Counted from the first letter of the stretch, positions 18,274-28,181 are shown. The stretch is 64,000 nt of DNA from Bin80 sp965209015 (GCA_965209015.1 OZ242367.1:2852001-2916000), one strand, 5' to 3'. The notes: generated from the sequence alone by a model not told the origin. Translations and numbers: made by a program.

Positions 18274-20583
18274 TCAATACATTGGCTCAAACTTGGTGGC
18301 GCGCAGGGTTGCCAGAAGTTCATCCTCATCTGCTGCTTTCCGCCAGGCCGGTAAGAGGGAACGGCGCCCCAGACGCCCAGCCAAATGAGCCTGGACTCGA
18401 AGATGCTGAGCAGGATCATCTTCGGGGCTTACAAAGAAAGCTAGCGCCTCTAAGGGATCACTTGCCTGAGGTAATTTGAGGGGAACTTTACACCGTACAA
18501 TGACCAACTCACTCCTGGATATTTTGCTGAGACGTAGATGAAGCACAGCAACTCCTGGGGCCAACATGGAGGCCTCTTCCTTTAGTCCTTGGGACAATCC
18601 CTCTGCCAATCGATCTGCTGACTCGGGAAGTCTTTGGCTCAACAATTTTGCTGCACTCGTGACAAGTTCCTTTGGTGTCACTTCAACACTGCAATCAATC
18701 ACGGACGCATGATCAAGAAGGTCTTGAAAGATCGTTGTTTCCTCCATGTTCTCATCCATATGAAACGGAGGGAGCATGACGATCACCGTGTCCCTCAACT
18801 GAGGAGTGAGAATATTCTCTTCGGCATGAATTAGCAAGTTGGATCCTCGAATAACGAAGAGAAGGATCAAGTCCTGCCCATACTTTGCTTGGAGTGCTTC
18901 GTAAGCTCCTGGCTCGGTGATCCCAAATGTCCTGATTTCTCCTCCAGCCTCAAAACGCTTCTCAAGACCTAGTGCTGTATAGACTCCCCCAAACAAGGGC
19001 CTTCCACGCATGTGTGTTGGAACACGAATCAGTGATGTATCTGGGCGCAGGGGAGATGCAGCAGGTTGAAATACTTCCCCACTCCCAAAAACTTCCTTGT
19101 AGCGCAGTGCGGCCAACGAGTTCGTATCATCGTTAGCTGTCAGTGCCATGAATCGTCGAATTCCACTTAGGTCCAGTTCATCTAAGACCTTTTCTTCTAA
19201 TGCATCTGCGGCGATCGCTGGTAATCCCTGATCTTGCGCCTGCTCAATATTGCGTTCATTAGCATCAATCAACAGCACCGCAATCCCCTGCTCCTGAATT
19301 GCTTTTGCGATGCTTTGCACCCATATTTTAGCTCCTAAAAATAGCGTTCCCTGTGGATTAGAATCTGCCAGTCCAAGCAACCGAGCGACAGGTTGAAGCG
19401 TCAATCCATAGACCGTCACCGTGCCAATAATCACCATATAAACAATTGGCACCAATGGTCCTGCAACCTCCGCCCCATACACCGCTTCAATACGAACGGA
19501 AAATAAAGAGGCGACAGCTGCGGCTACAATCCCTCTAGGAGCAAGCCACGCAATGAACCCTTGTTCTTTCCAGTTCAACTTAGTACGAAGGCTTGAGAGT
19601 ACAACTGCAATAGGTCGAATCACAATAATCAATATGCCCAAGAAAATAAATGCTCGGGCATCAAAGTACATCAGTGCATCAACGTTCAGCCGTGCACTCA
19701 ATAAGATAAATAGGCAACCGATGAGGAGCGATTGTAGATCCTCCTTAAATTTGGTGATATTTCGGACATTTGCATAAGGTTGATTGGCAAGAAATACGCC
19801 CATGATGGTTACAGCAAACAACCCTGATTCCTCATGCAGGCTGTTTGAGAGGGCAAACACGAGGATGACTACGGTAAGTGCAAAGGAACTCTGCAAGTAA
19901 TCAGGAACCAAATGCCGGCGCAGCATAAAGAGCATAAGAATGCCTCCCAGGAGGCTCACGCCAATGCTAACCGCTGCGGTCGTCAACAGAGCACGCAGTG
20001 AAGGAAGAATCGTCGTAAGCACTCCGCCTGTACTTCCATCCATGCCATACTCATGCATTGCAATCACCGCTTCCAGCACCAAAACTGCAACGATTGCACC
20101 TACTGGATCAATCGTGATTCCCTCCCATTTTGCAATTGCATTGACACGTCCACTCGGGCGTACATGCCGGATTAAGGGTAACACTACCGTTGGCCCGGTC
20201 ACGGTCAGGATCGCTCCAAGGACAACAGCAATTTCCCACGACATCTCCAGCACATAATGTGCTGCAATGGCTGCAAGGATGCCGGTCAATGCTACCCCGA
20301 TCGTTACCAGATTAAACACCGCCCGACCCACTCCACTGAGCTCTGAGAGTCTTAGGTTTAGTCCCCCTTCAAACAAGATGATCCCAATTGCAAGCGATAC
20401 AAATGCAAACACCCATTCTCCCTGCAATTGTTCAGGAGGCAAGATCTCCATTACAGGCCCTGCCACGAACCCCACAATGAGGAGCAGGAGGATTGATGGG
20501 ACACGCATTCTCCAGGCTAGCCACTGTGCACCAATCGCCAACCCAATCACCACGACAATGTCAATCAGTACAGTTCCACTCAC
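18274..20583 (-). CDS. Cation/proton antiporter with RCK-N and PTS EIIA-like C-terminal domains
   Basis: 769 residues in three parts. Residues 1 to about 400 are a CPA1-type Na+/H+ antiporter membrane domain, with GIILFEGGLNL, TGPTVVLPLIRHVRP and the ion-site region EGITIDPVGAIVAVLVLE. About 410-560 is a nucleotide-binding RCK/TrkA-N-like domain (LFLGAKIWVQSIAKAIQEQGIAVLLIDAN, ADALEEKVLDELDL). The last 150 residues resemble a type-2 PTS EIIA domain, with a histidine in APGVAVLHLRL at the position of the phosphorylated His. Start codon is GTG (20583), fitting the first helix. Exchanges sodium or potassium for protons; the tail suggests control by nucleotide and phosphorylation state (inference). 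Confidence 0.85.
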   Translation of the reverse strand: MSGTVLIDIVVVIGLAIGAQWLAWRMRVPSILLLLIVGFVAGPVMEILPPEQLQGEWVFAFVSLAIGIILFEGGLNLRLSELSGVGRAVFNLVTIGVALTGILAAIAAHYVLEMSWEIAVVLGAILTVTGPTVVLPLIRHVRPSGRVNAIAKWEGITIDPVGAIVAVLVLEAVIAMHEYGMDGSTGGVLTTILPSLRALLTTAAVSIGVSLLGGILMLFMLRRHLVPDYLQSSFALTVVILVFALSNSLHEESGLFAVTIMGVFLANQPYANVRNITKFKEDLQSLLIGCLFILLSARLNVDALMYFDARAFIFLGILIIVIRPIAVVLSSLRTKLNWKEQGFIAWLAPRGIVAAAVASLFSVRIEAVYGAEVAGPLVPIVYMVIIGTVTVYGLTLQPVARLLGLADSNPQGTLFLGAKIWVQSIAKAIQEQGIAVLLIDANERNIEQAQDQGLPAIAADALEEKVLDELDLSGIRRFMALTANDDTNSLAALRYKEVFGSGEVFQPAASPLRPDTSLIRVPTHMRGRPLFGGVYTALGLEKRFEAGGEIRTFGITEPGAYEALQAKYGQDLILLFVIRGSNLLIHAEENILTPQLRDTVIVMLPPFHMDENMEETTIFQDLLDHASVIDCSVEVTPKELVTSAAKLLSQRLPESADRLAEGLSQGLKEEASMLAPGVAVLHLRLSKISRSELVIVRCKVPLKLPQASDPLEALAFFVSPEDDPAQHLRVQAHLAGRLGRRSLLPAWRKAADEDELLATLRATKFEPMY

Positions 20584-21242
20584 GTGATTAAATTATTTGT
20601 TTGAACAAAACGATTAGGACTGAATCAATGCACGCGTCCGATAGGAAATATACTACCAGAATCGCGGTCTGAAAGCACTTGATAAGATTTACCCCACACG
20701 GGCTGGGTAAGGCATGGATAGTCAAGTGGCAAAGTCTTCGGGGCAGACAACGGACTTTATTGGAAACCTGCCGTAGGAACCCCATTATTGATTAGGATGT
20801 TCCCCTCAGGTCCGAATCCATCCATGATCTATTGCATCCGCTTGGCCAATTGCCAAACCAAACAGATATAAAAGCTACTTCTTGATCATGCTACGGTCTC
20901 CCCTCCGTACCCGACATAATGCACGATTCCTTATTGTTTTGATTAAATCAACGGCGATTAGTAACATTGATTGAATATGTTAAAGTGAAACAGACCACAA
21001 TCAGAACCAACTCAAACTGGCGAAACTCCACACGCACAGACCTTGACCTATCCTGTTGAATCATCGCGTAGATGGATTGGAACCTTCATGCCAATTTGAT
21101 GATGGAAGCAATGATTACTGTTTCATTGTATAATTAAATTCATGGTGAGAGTTGTGACAGTCTCTCCATTAGATCGAAAAATATCGTAATTTGAATCCAA
21201 TTTGTTTGGAAGCGCTTCCATTCTCCTTGAACCCCGAATTCC
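20584..21242. other. Divergent intergenic region, 659 bp
   Basis: Between the antiporter (minus) and gdh (plus). No gene or tRNA is convincing. It must hold promoters for both genes; the only clear element is the palindrome at 21207-21220. Confidence 0.5.
21207..21220. promoter_or_regulatory. LacI/CcpA-type operator upstream of gdh
   Basis: Perfect 14-bp palindrome TGGAAGCGCTTCCA with a central CG, matching the general LacI-family operator pattern (TGNAANCGNTTNCA). It lies 22 bp upstream of the gdh start codon, where a bound repressor would block initiation or elongation. Confidence 0.7.
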
Positions 21243-22661
21243 ATGCAACACATTTCTTTCTTTGCCGAAGTGAACAAGATGTTTGACCGTGCAGCCCAGC
21301 ATACGAATCACCCTCCTGGCTTGCTTGCCCAGATTAAGGATTGTAACAGTGTATATCACATGAGCTTTCCTCTGGTGCGTGATGATGGCGGAATTGATGT
21401 GATTCACGCCTATCGTGCGGAGCACAGCCACCATATGCAACCCACAAAAGGCGGGATCCGTTACGCGCTTTCGGTGAATGCTGACGAAGTCATGGCTCTG
21501 GCCGCACTCATGTCTTATAAGTGTGCTATTGTGGATGTGCCTTATGGTGGTGCTAAGGGTGGTATCTGTATTGACCGTAGAAATTACTCCCGTTCTGAGC
21601 TAGAGCGAATTACCCGACGCTACACGTTTGAGTTGGCGAAGAAAAATTTTATCGGCCCGGGTGTGGATGTACCCGCTCCCGATTATGGGACATCCAGCAC
21701 CGAAATGAGCTGGATTTTTGATACCTATCGCTCCGTCACTGACAGCCCCTTGGATGCTCTGGCATGTGTAACTGGAAAGCCTGTCGGGATGGGGGGTGTC
21801 CGTGGACGCACCGAAGCGACAGGGCGTGGGGTATTCTTTGGAATCCGCGAAGCGTGCTCCATTCCAGAAGACATGCGCCCCCTTGGACTTAGTCCTGGTC
21901 TGGAAGGAAAGCGTGTCATCATTCAAGGACTGGGGAATGTTGGGTACCATGCTGCTCTCTACCTGATGCGCGCCGGCGCAATCATCGTTGGAATTGCTGA
22001 ATACGATGGAGGTCTGTACAGCCCTAAGGGGCTCCCTTTAGAAGATGTGGTCGCTCACCGAAAGGAGACGAATTCCATCCTCAACTTCCCCGACGTTCAG
22101 AACATTGAGAATTCTGCTGAAATTCTCGAGATGGACTGTGATATCCTCGTTCCGGCTGCCCTGGAAAATCAAATCCGAAGTGATAATGCAAGTCGGATTC
22201 AGGCAAAAATTGTGGCCGAGGCTGCGAATGGTCCTATCACCTCTGATGCCGATCAAGCATTAATGGAGCGAGGAGTACTGGTCATCCCCGATGTCTATCT
22301 CAATGCAGGCGGTGTAACGGTTTCCTATTTTGAGTGGCTCCGTAACTTATCCCATGTGCGTCACGGACGCATCAGTCGGCGCCGAGAGGCTCATAATGCT
22401 CTGAAAATCTTGGATACCGTTCAAGAACTGGTTGGAAAAAAATTCGACAAAGAAGTCCTCTCGGGGATTGAATCAAGCCTTGCATTCGGTGCTAGTGAAG
22501 CAGATCTGGTTGATTCAGGACTGGAAGATACGATGGTGGGTGCTTATCATGAAATTCATTCCAATGCGCGTAGCCATGGGCTAGATTTGCGAACCGGTGC
22601 ATTTATGAGTTCAATTGACAAGATTGCCTATGGCTATCTTCGGCAGGGAATTTTTCCCTAA
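21243..22661 (+). CDS. gdhA: Glu/Leu/Phe/Val-family dehydrogenase, probably glutamate dehydrogenase
   Basis: Interconverts glutamate with 2-oxoglutarate and ammonia. The substrate region is canonical: QPTKGGIRYALSVNADEVMALAALMSYK (second lysine catalytic pair), VDVPYGGAKGGI, GPGVDVPAPDYGT. The Rossmann half has GKRVIIQGLGNVGYHAA and later NAGGVTVSYFEWLRNLSH. At 472 residues it is slightly longer than the 420-450 typical. A LacI-type operator precedes it, so expression probably follows carbon source (inference). Its last 4 bp overlap the convergent plsC-like gene. Leucine or valine specificity cannot be fully excluded. Confidence 0.93.
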   Translation: MQHISFFAEVNKMFDRAAQHTNHPPGLLAQIKDCNSVYHMSFPLVRDDGGIDVIHAYRAEHSHHMQPTKGGIRYALSVNADEVMALAALMSYKCAIVDVPYGGAKGGICIDRRNYSRSELERITRRYTFELAKKNFIGPGVDVPAPDYGTSSTEMSWIFDTYRSVTDSPLDALACVTGKPVGMGGVRGRTEATGRGVFFGIREACSIPEDMRPLGLSPGLEGKRVIIQGLGNVGYHAALYLMRAGAIIVGIAEYDGGLYSPKGLPLEDVVAHRKETNSILNFPDVQNIENSAEILEMDCDILVPAALENQIRSDNASRIQAKIVAEAANGPITSDADQALMERGVLVIPDVYLNAGGVTVSYFEWLRNLSHVRHGRISRRREAHNALKILDTVQELVGKKFDKEVLSGIESSLAFGASEADLVDSGLEDTMVGAYHEIHSNARSHGLDLRTGAFMSSIDKIAYGYLRQGIFP

Positions 22662-23248
22662 GCTTGATCAGGATGGAATGCAGTGCTGCGGTAAGGCTCA
22701 TAAAATTTTTGTAATTCGGAAAGATCGCTTTCCATGTCCCCGGTCGGCTTGAATGGAGATCCAAATCCTACCCTGCGGCCCGGGTAGTCAAAATATGCGG
22801 GGACGATGACGACCTGCGCTCCTACTGCTACATGATAGAACCCTGTTTTCCAGCGTTCGACCTTACTGCGGGTTCCTTCGGGCGTAACAGCGAAAATAAA
22901 TTGCTCACTCGATCTGAAGACCTTGATTGCCTCCTGGACCATCCCCTGATGCCGTTCCCTGAACACAGGCCGACCTCCCAAGGCACGAAGTAGCGGGCCC
23001 AATGGCCAGCGAAAGATGGTATGCTTTGCAATCCACTGCCCCCGCACATCCAACGCATACATCATTGCCATTGCGATAAAAAAATCCCAATTTGAGGTAT
23101 GGAATGCTCCAATAATGACAAATTTTTTGAGATTTGGCAGGGTTCCCTCAACTCGCCACCCCAGTCGCATGAGGATCCACCGAGACCACCGCGTCATTAG
23201 CGGATTCGCTTTGCGAACTATATTAGGACCTGGCTCTGGAAATGCCAT
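22658..23248 (-). CDS. 1-acylglycerol-3-phosphate acyltransferase family protein
   Basis: 196 residues with the PlsC-type acyltransferase blocks: HTSNWD (the HX4D catalytic motif), GGRPVFRER (block II), TPEGTRS (block III, FPEGTRS-like) and VVIVPAYFDYP (block IV). Shorter than typical PlsC (about 240) and without an obvious transmembrane anchor beyond a weak hydrophobic stretch, so the substrate may differ from lysophosphatidic acid. Convergent with gdh, overlapping by 4 bp. Confidence 0.82.
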   Translation of the reverse strand: MAFPEPGPNIVRKANPLMTRWSRWILMRLGWRVEGTLPNLKKFVIIGAFHTSNWDFFIAMAMMYALDVRGQWIAKHTIFRWPLGPLLRALGGRPVFRERHQGMVQEAIKVFRSSEQFIFAVTPEGTRSKVERWKTGFYHVAVGAQVVIVPAYFDYPGRRVGFGSPFKPTGDMESDLSELQKFYEPYRSTAFHPDQA

Positions 23249-23386
23249 GAGGAATGAGCTCTGAATTGGATGAACGATGATTCAGATGGATCCGCTGGCA
23301 ACTGCGCCGATCCTCAAACCCATGAATCAATCCCCACATTTAACCTCGGCCAACCTGGATATAATCAATCCTTGACCGAATCACTC

Positions 23387-24556
23387 TCATGAAGGAATGA
23401 TCGTCCGGATGCGAATCACTCCATCAATTGCACTCAGATTGCTGAGCACAGATTCAGGGAGTGCCCCGCTCACATCAATTACATTGTATGCCAATGCTCC
23501 GCGTCCTTTGTTGACCAAGTTATCAATATTATGCCCGGTCCCGGCTAAAATGGATGCAAATTGACTGAGCATACGAGGCTCGTTTCGATTGACGATCTGA
23601 ATCCGATGTCTTTGAGGTCGTAGAGAGAGTTGAACGCGGGGAAAATTGACCGAGTTAAGAACATTTCCATTCTCGAGATAGTCCTGAAGCTGTTCCGCCG
23701 CCATAACTGCACAGTTGTCTTCGGCCTCGGGTGTTGAGGCCCCGAGGTGTGGAACCGGAAGTACTTTGGGATGCTTGGCCAACTCTGCATCAACAAAATC
23801 TGTAACATAACATGCACAAAGGCCAGTATCAAGGGCTTTCAAGAGAGCTTTTTCATTGATCAGTGGCCCCCGTGCGAAGTTCAGGATTCGGACCTGGGGG
23901 TTCATCCGTTCAAAATGTTGCTCACTGATGAGATTGACGGTCTCATCATTCAGTGGTGCATGGACGGTGATGTAATCGGCTGTTTCAACAATCTCGTCCA
24001 GTCCTGCTACACGGATGACATCACGACTCAAATCCCACGCATTGGAAACGGAAATGAACGGATCATATCCGAGCGTTCGCATACCGAGTGCACTTGCGGC
24101 ATTGGCAACCTCCACGCCAATCGCACCGAGTCCGATGATTCCAAGGGTTTTTCCTTTGATTTCTGGTCCTTTGAAATTATTCTTTCCCTTCTCAACAGCG
24201 GATGCAACATCCTCGCCTGTCAACGTTCTGGCCCAATTGATTCCATCCAAGATCCGCCGTGACGAGAGGAGCATCGCACAAATGACCAATTCCTTTACAC
24301 TGTTTGCATTCGCACCTGGGGTATTGAATACCACGATTCCCTGCCCTGAACATGAGTCTACGGGGATATTATTGACTCCAGCCCCACATCTGGCAATGGC
24401 TAACACCGAGTCAGGAAGTTTCGTCTGATGAAGATTATAGCTCCGTAATAGAATGGCATCTGGATCCGGGATGTCCTCCCCAACTTCATAACCCAGATCC
24501 GTCAGTCTGGCAATGCCTTTGGGTGAGACTGTGTTAAACGTCTTAATTTTGAACAT
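23387..24556 (-). CDS. serA: D-3-phosphoglycerate dehydrogenase with ACT domain
   Basis: First step of serine synthesis: 3-phosphoglycerate to phosphohydroxypyruvate. 389 residues with a substrate domain (RCGAGVNNIPVD), the NAD loop LGIIGLGAIGVEVANAA, catalytic Arg in NFARGPLINE and His in PHLGASTPEAEDN, then a C-terminal ACT domain (IVNRNEPRMLSQFASILAGT) that usually senses serine. Shorter form without the intervening domain of mycobacterial enzymes. Likely downstream of the rpiB-like gene on the same strand but 289 bp apart. Confidence 0.93.
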   Translation of the reverse strand: MFKIKTFNTVSPKGIARLTDLGYEVGEDIPDPDAILLRSYNLHQTKLPDSVLAIARCGAGVNNIPVDSCSGQGIVVFNTPGANANSVKELVICAMLLSSRRILDGINWARTLTGEDVASAVEKGKNNFKGPEIKGKTLGIIGLGAIGVEVANAASALGMRTLGYDPFISVSNAWDLSRDVIRVAGLDEIVETADYITVHAPLNDETVNLISEQHFERMNPQVRILNFARGPLINEKALLKALDTGLCACYVTDFVDAELAKHPKVLPVPHLGASTPEAEDNCAVMAAEQLQDYLENGNVLNSVNFPRVQLSLRPQRHRIQIVNRNEPRMLSQFASILAGTGHNIDNLVNKGRGALAYNVIDVSGALPESVLSNLSAIDGVIRIRTIIPS

Positions 24557-24845
24557 TAATTGAGCAATAATTGCAAATGGTTACAAGGCGGTTTGATATA
24601 CGATGGATCACCATGGAAGGAAGACTCATGCGTGGCAAAATGGTATAACCTTTCTCTTCACCAGCTATCTCCACGCATGCAACATGCGGCTGCCATTTCG
24701 CCTTCGCAATGGAATTCATGTTTACCCTTTTATTCGACTATGCCAAGTTATACTCCGATGAGTCACATATTCACCCCAGAATATTAAAGTTTCGAGGGTG
24801 CATTACGAAAAGTGCCAACCTAATCATGAAGGGAGTACTTAGGAG

Positions 24846-25319
24846 TCAGGTGGATGACCTGTCATCCAGTGCATTCACACGATCAATCTGTGTTTTATTC
24901 CACTCATCCGTACTGTAAGGTGTATCAAACCAGGCATCAAGAATTTCTTTCAGGACAGGTACACTAATAACCCGCTGACTCAGAGCCAGCACATTCGCAT
25001 GATTCCAAATTCGTGCTCCCTTCGCAGTTTCCGCGTCTAGACACAAGGCTGCACGGATTCCTGGCATTTTATTTGCCACAATGGAGCAGCCAGTTCCAGT
25101 CCAGCAAATCACGATGGCTTCGGTCGCAACCCCTTGAAGAACCTGATCTATGGCCTTCTGAGTGACGAGGGGCCAATCCTGAGCATCCTCTCCCTGTTTC
25201 GGACCATAATAGAGTGTCTCGAATCCTCGCTCATGAAGTTCTGTCAAGAGAATTTCCACCAGATGTCCATATTCATCACTACTGACTGCAATTTTTTTAA
25301 GGCTTGCACTCATGTTCAT
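24846..25319 (-). CDS. rpiB: RpiB/LacA/LacB-family sugar-phosphate isomerase
   Basis: 157-residue protein of the RpiB fold, interconverting ribose 5-phosphate and ribulose 5-phosphate in most members. Visible signatures: KKIAVSSDEYGHLV at the N-terminus (family KIAIGSDHAG, here with E and Y replacing the usual D-H), VICWTGTGCSIVANKMPGIRAALC with the active-site Cys, and ARIWNHANVLALSQRVI. The changed N-terminal residues suggest a different substrate is possible. A second ATG two codons in (25313) could be the true start. Confidence 0.82.
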   Translation of the reverse strand: MNMSASLKKIAVSSDEYGHLVEILLTELHERGFETLYYGPKQGEDAQDWPLVTQKAIDQVLQGVATEAIVICWTGTGCSIVANKMPGIRAALCLDAETAKGARIWNHANVLALSQRVISVPVLKEILDAWFDTPYSTDEWNKTQIDRVNALDDRSST

Positions 25320-25797
25320 GCAGAGTACTCCCGCAAATTTTTAGATCGTAACTAGAAGATTGGGGATGCAGATCCAATGTGATCTGAGGAATTTACAACA
25401 CATTCAATTTAACCCCTGCGGGGCATTCAGGTTTTTATGGTTCGTAATGGTCTTCTTATGCACCATTCATAAATTCCCCACCTTTCATGAATCGCATCCC
25501 ATTATTATCTGATGCCTATTAATTTATGTGGAATCGTTTATTCGCCGACCAAAGATGCAGTCTCTGTTGGATTGAGTGAAATTTATTCTAATTATCCCTC
25601 ACTGCTCAGCGAATCACCTTTCACCTTCTCCTCAAAAGCCCATGTATCGGACATCTTTCTATTGCGTAAGATGTAATTTCAAAATCTTGACTGGAATTGG
25701 TTAAATTGGCTTTTGGCCAGACAATCAGTAAGACACGACTCTGAGCGGCTTTTGATATCCCTTTCGTTTTCCCTTAGAATTAATTCCCGTTTTCGTC
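25320..25797. other. Divergent intergenic region, 478 bp
   Basis: Between the rpiB-like gene and the nif3-like gene. It contains only a small CCCCTGCGGGG hairpin near 25413; no gene or RNA is evident. Confidence 0.45.
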
Positions 25798-26619
25798 ATG
25801 AGTTCTGAACGTAGATCTATCTGTGCAAATGATATTGCGCAGGCACTTGAAACATGGGCTGATCCATCCTTTGCTGCGTCCTACGATAATGTAGGGCTTC
25901 ATGTAGGTTCGCCCACAAGCGTTGTTACCCGAGTTCTCATTGCATTAGACCTCACCCCCGCAGTTCTGGACGAAGCAATCCAGAAAGAAGCATCCATGAT
26001 TCTGACTCACCATCCATTACTGTTTCGTGCTCCTTCTTCAATCCGAGATGACGATTTTATAGGGCGACTGATTCTTCAACTTGCCCGAGAAAATATCACA
26101 CTCTATAGTATTCATACCAATCTGGACGCAGCCCCAAAGGGAGTATCCTTCGGTTTTGCCGAGATTTTAGGCCTCCAGAATGTCACTTTTTTAAGCCCGA
26201 ATCCAGACGATCGGTCAGGGATGGGAGTAATTGGCCATCTTTCCACCCCGGAACCCTTCCCGCTGTTTCTTGAACGAATCCATCAACGATTAAATACCCC
26301 CGTACTGCGCTATACTGGATCTGCTGAAGCACGGATCAATAAGGTAGCTGTATGTGGTGGATCTGGTGGCAGTCTCATCCAGAGTGCTCTCAATGCAAGT
26401 GCAGACGCATATGTAACCGCAGACCTTGGCTATCACCGTTTTTTTGAAATCTTCGGCCCCGACGGTCAATGCCGAATGGCACTGATTGATGCAGGACATT
26501 ACGAAACAGAAAAACATACGGAACAGCTCCTCTGTACATGGCTCAGTAAACAGTTTCCGACCGTATCCTTTTTCCATACGGATGCACCAACCAACCCGAT
26601 CAACTACTCAGTGAACTGA
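25798..26619 (+). CDS. Nif3-like dinuclear metal-centre protein (GTP cyclohydrolase 1 type 2 family)
   Basis: 273 residues with metal-ligand motifs of the family: DNVGLHVGS, ILTHHPLLFR, SIHTNLDAA, and near the C-terminus DAGHYETEK. The central inserted domain of longer homologues is absent, so this is the short form. The family forms hexamers with a two-metal site; the cellular reaction is unsettled. The next gene, 55 bp downstream, is the CT398-like coiled-coil protein; these two are neighbours in many bacteria. Confidence 0.9.
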   Translation: MSSERRSICANDIAQALETWADPSFAASYDNVGLHVGSPTSVVTRVLIALDLTPAVLDEAIQKEASMILTHHPLLFRAPSSIRDDDFIGRLILQLARENITLYSIHTNLDAAPKGVSFGFAEILGLQNVTFLSPNPDDRSGMGVIGHLSTPEPFPLFLERIHQRLNTPVLRYTGSAEARINKVAVCGGSGGSLIQSALNASADAYVTADLGYHRFFEIFGPDGQCRMALIDAGHYETEKHTEQLLCTWLSKQFPTVSFFHTDAPTNPINYSVN

Positions 26620-26674
26620 ACCTGATTCCACTCAACCTCGTTCAAGCATGTTATCCTTTTTTAACTTGTTATAA

Positions 26675-27430
26675 ATGAGTACGACGGAAACTAAGATTGG
26701 TAGTCAACTAAGAGCTCTTATTCGATTGCAGTATATAGATACACTTATTTTTCAGGTTGTGAAAGAGCGGGGAGATCTTCCCGAGGAGATCCGAGATCTT
26801 GAAGATGAGTCTGCCGGGTTGGAAACCCGCATGGATAAAATCAAACAGGATCAGAGTGATACCGAACAGTCTCGACGTCGCTCCGAGTTGGACATTGAAG
26901 AAGCAGAAGTTCTCATCACCAAGTACGAAGAGCAACAACTCCAGGTGCGCAATAACCGCGAGTATGATGCGCTCACCAAAGAAATTGAATCGCAACGCGA
27001 ACGGATTCAGGATGCCAAGGATCTGATTACGGCTACTGAAGGCTCTCTTGAAGAGACCACTGCTCAGATTGAAGAAGCACAGCAACGTTTTTCCGAACTG
27101 GAAGAACTCCTTGCGGAGAAGCGCACTCAGCTTGAAGAAGTGTTGTCCATCACTGAGAAAAAGATGAACGAACTAGAAGCTCTCAGGGGGGAGGCCCAGG
27201 CCCTGGTAGATGAGCGTTACTTGCGCGCCTATGAAAGGCTACGCAATCGTTACAGAGATGGTCAGGCAGTCGTTCGGTTACGGCGCGGTGCGGCTGGAGG
27301 GTATTCGGTTCCACCGCAAAGACAGATGGAGATTCGCCAGCGTAATCGTATTATTCCCTGTGAGCAGACGGGGCGAATCATTGTAGATAGTGAACTCTAT
27401 GAAGAGGCAACCAGTGACATCCTCGTTTAA
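26675..27430 (+). CDS. Coiled-coil protein with degenerate C4-type zinc ribbon
   Basis: 251 residues. Residues about 15-190 form a long antiparallel coiled coil (EIRDLEDESAGLETRMDKIK, YDALTKEIESQRERI), as in the CT398-type family found beside nif3. The C-terminal domain normally is a zinc ribbon with two CxxC pairs. Here the frame RGAAGGYSVPPQRQMEIRQR...IPCEQTGRIIV is kept, but three of the four expected cysteines are replaced (A, Y and T), leaving one. Zinc binding is therefore unlikely. Role unknown. RNase P RNA follows after 15 bp. Confidence 0.85.
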   Translation: MSTTETKIGSQLRALIRLQYIDTLIFQVVKERGDLPEEIRDLEDESAGLETRMDKIKQDQSDTEQSRRRSELDIEEAEVLITKYEEQQLQVRNNREYDALTKEIESQRERIQDAKDLITATEGSLEETTAQIEEAQQRFSELEELLAEKRTQLEEVLSITEKKMNELEALRGEAQALVDERYLRAYERLRNRYRDGQAVVRLRRGAAGGYSVPPQRQMEIRQRNRIIPCEQTGRIIVDSELYEEATSDILV

Positions 27431-27445
27431 TCCATCAATCATTTA

Positions 27446-27844
27446 TACGTGTTGGCCGGATCATCGCCTTGCTGAATGCAGGGAGGAAAGTCCGAACTCC
27501 GAAGGGCACCATACTTCCTAACGGGAAGGCATTGTAATCCAATGACGGCAAGTGCAACAGAAAATAGACCAGCCGATGGGTCAATAGATCCAGGTGATGG
27601 GTGAAATGGTGGGGTAAGAGCCCACCAGCGTCAAGGTAAACCTTGGCGGCTAGGTAAACCCTATGGGGAGCAAGGCCAAACAGTATCGCTCGCGCATGCG
27701 ATAAGGTGGCCCGCCGAACTGCGATACGGGTAGGCTGCTAGAGTCCAATGGTGACATTGGTCCCAGATAGATGATGATCCTTCTGGCTTGCTGCAGGTGG
27801 ACGCAGCACCAGTTGACAGAATTCGGCTTACAGGCCAACATGTA
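27446..27844 (+). ncRNA. rnpB: RNase P RNA, type A
   Basis: Catalytic RNA that trims tRNA 5' leaders. Recognised by its conserved blocks in order: GAGGAAAGTCCGAACTCC near 27482, GTGCAACAGAAAATAGACC, GTGAAATGGTGGGGTAAGAG, GGAGCAAGGCCAAACAG, CCCAGATAGATGATG and ACAGAATTCGGCTTACAG near 27816. Ends were set from helix P1: TACGTGTTGGCC (27446-27457) pairs with GGCCAACATGTA (27833-27844). About 400 nt is the normal length. Confidence 0.96.
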
Positions 27845-27867
27845 CCACCAAGGGGGTGGCTTCCTAA

Positions 27868-27890
27868 TGGGGGTCACCCCCAATTGTTTG
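27868..27890 (+). terminator. Probable rnpB terminator
   Basis: Hairpin TGGGGG/CCCCCA with a TCA loop followed by ATTGTTTG, 24 bp after rnpB. The remaining 291 bp to secG show no gene. Confidence 0.55.
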
Positions 27891-28181
27891 ATTCAACCAT
27901 GAGCGGTTCTCTGCTCTTTTGAAACACTGAACCGCACTTGCGGCGAAGATATGCATGTCGCTTTTTCCCACCACGAATCATCCGTCGGTTTCGTGATTCA
28001 GTTATTACACGCTAAGACCCTCACTCGGACGGAAGGCTATCCACTCAAACTTCTCTGAACTCTGGACTACAAAAGTAATCCCAGAGCATATCAAACCATT
28101 CTGAGCGAGGACGCAAGCAAGATTGCAAAATCTCGAGACTACCCGTTTGGTATCAACGCAGTAGGTTACGTTGATTAGTGG

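Noticed and set aside
20588..20785. 65-codon minus-strand frame upstream of the antiporter
   Set aside because: No recognisable features; more likely 5' untranslated and promoter DNA.
27650..27883. Minus-strand 77-codon frame
   Set aside because: It lies within the RNase P RNA, whose conserved blocks and P1 pairing explain this sequence.
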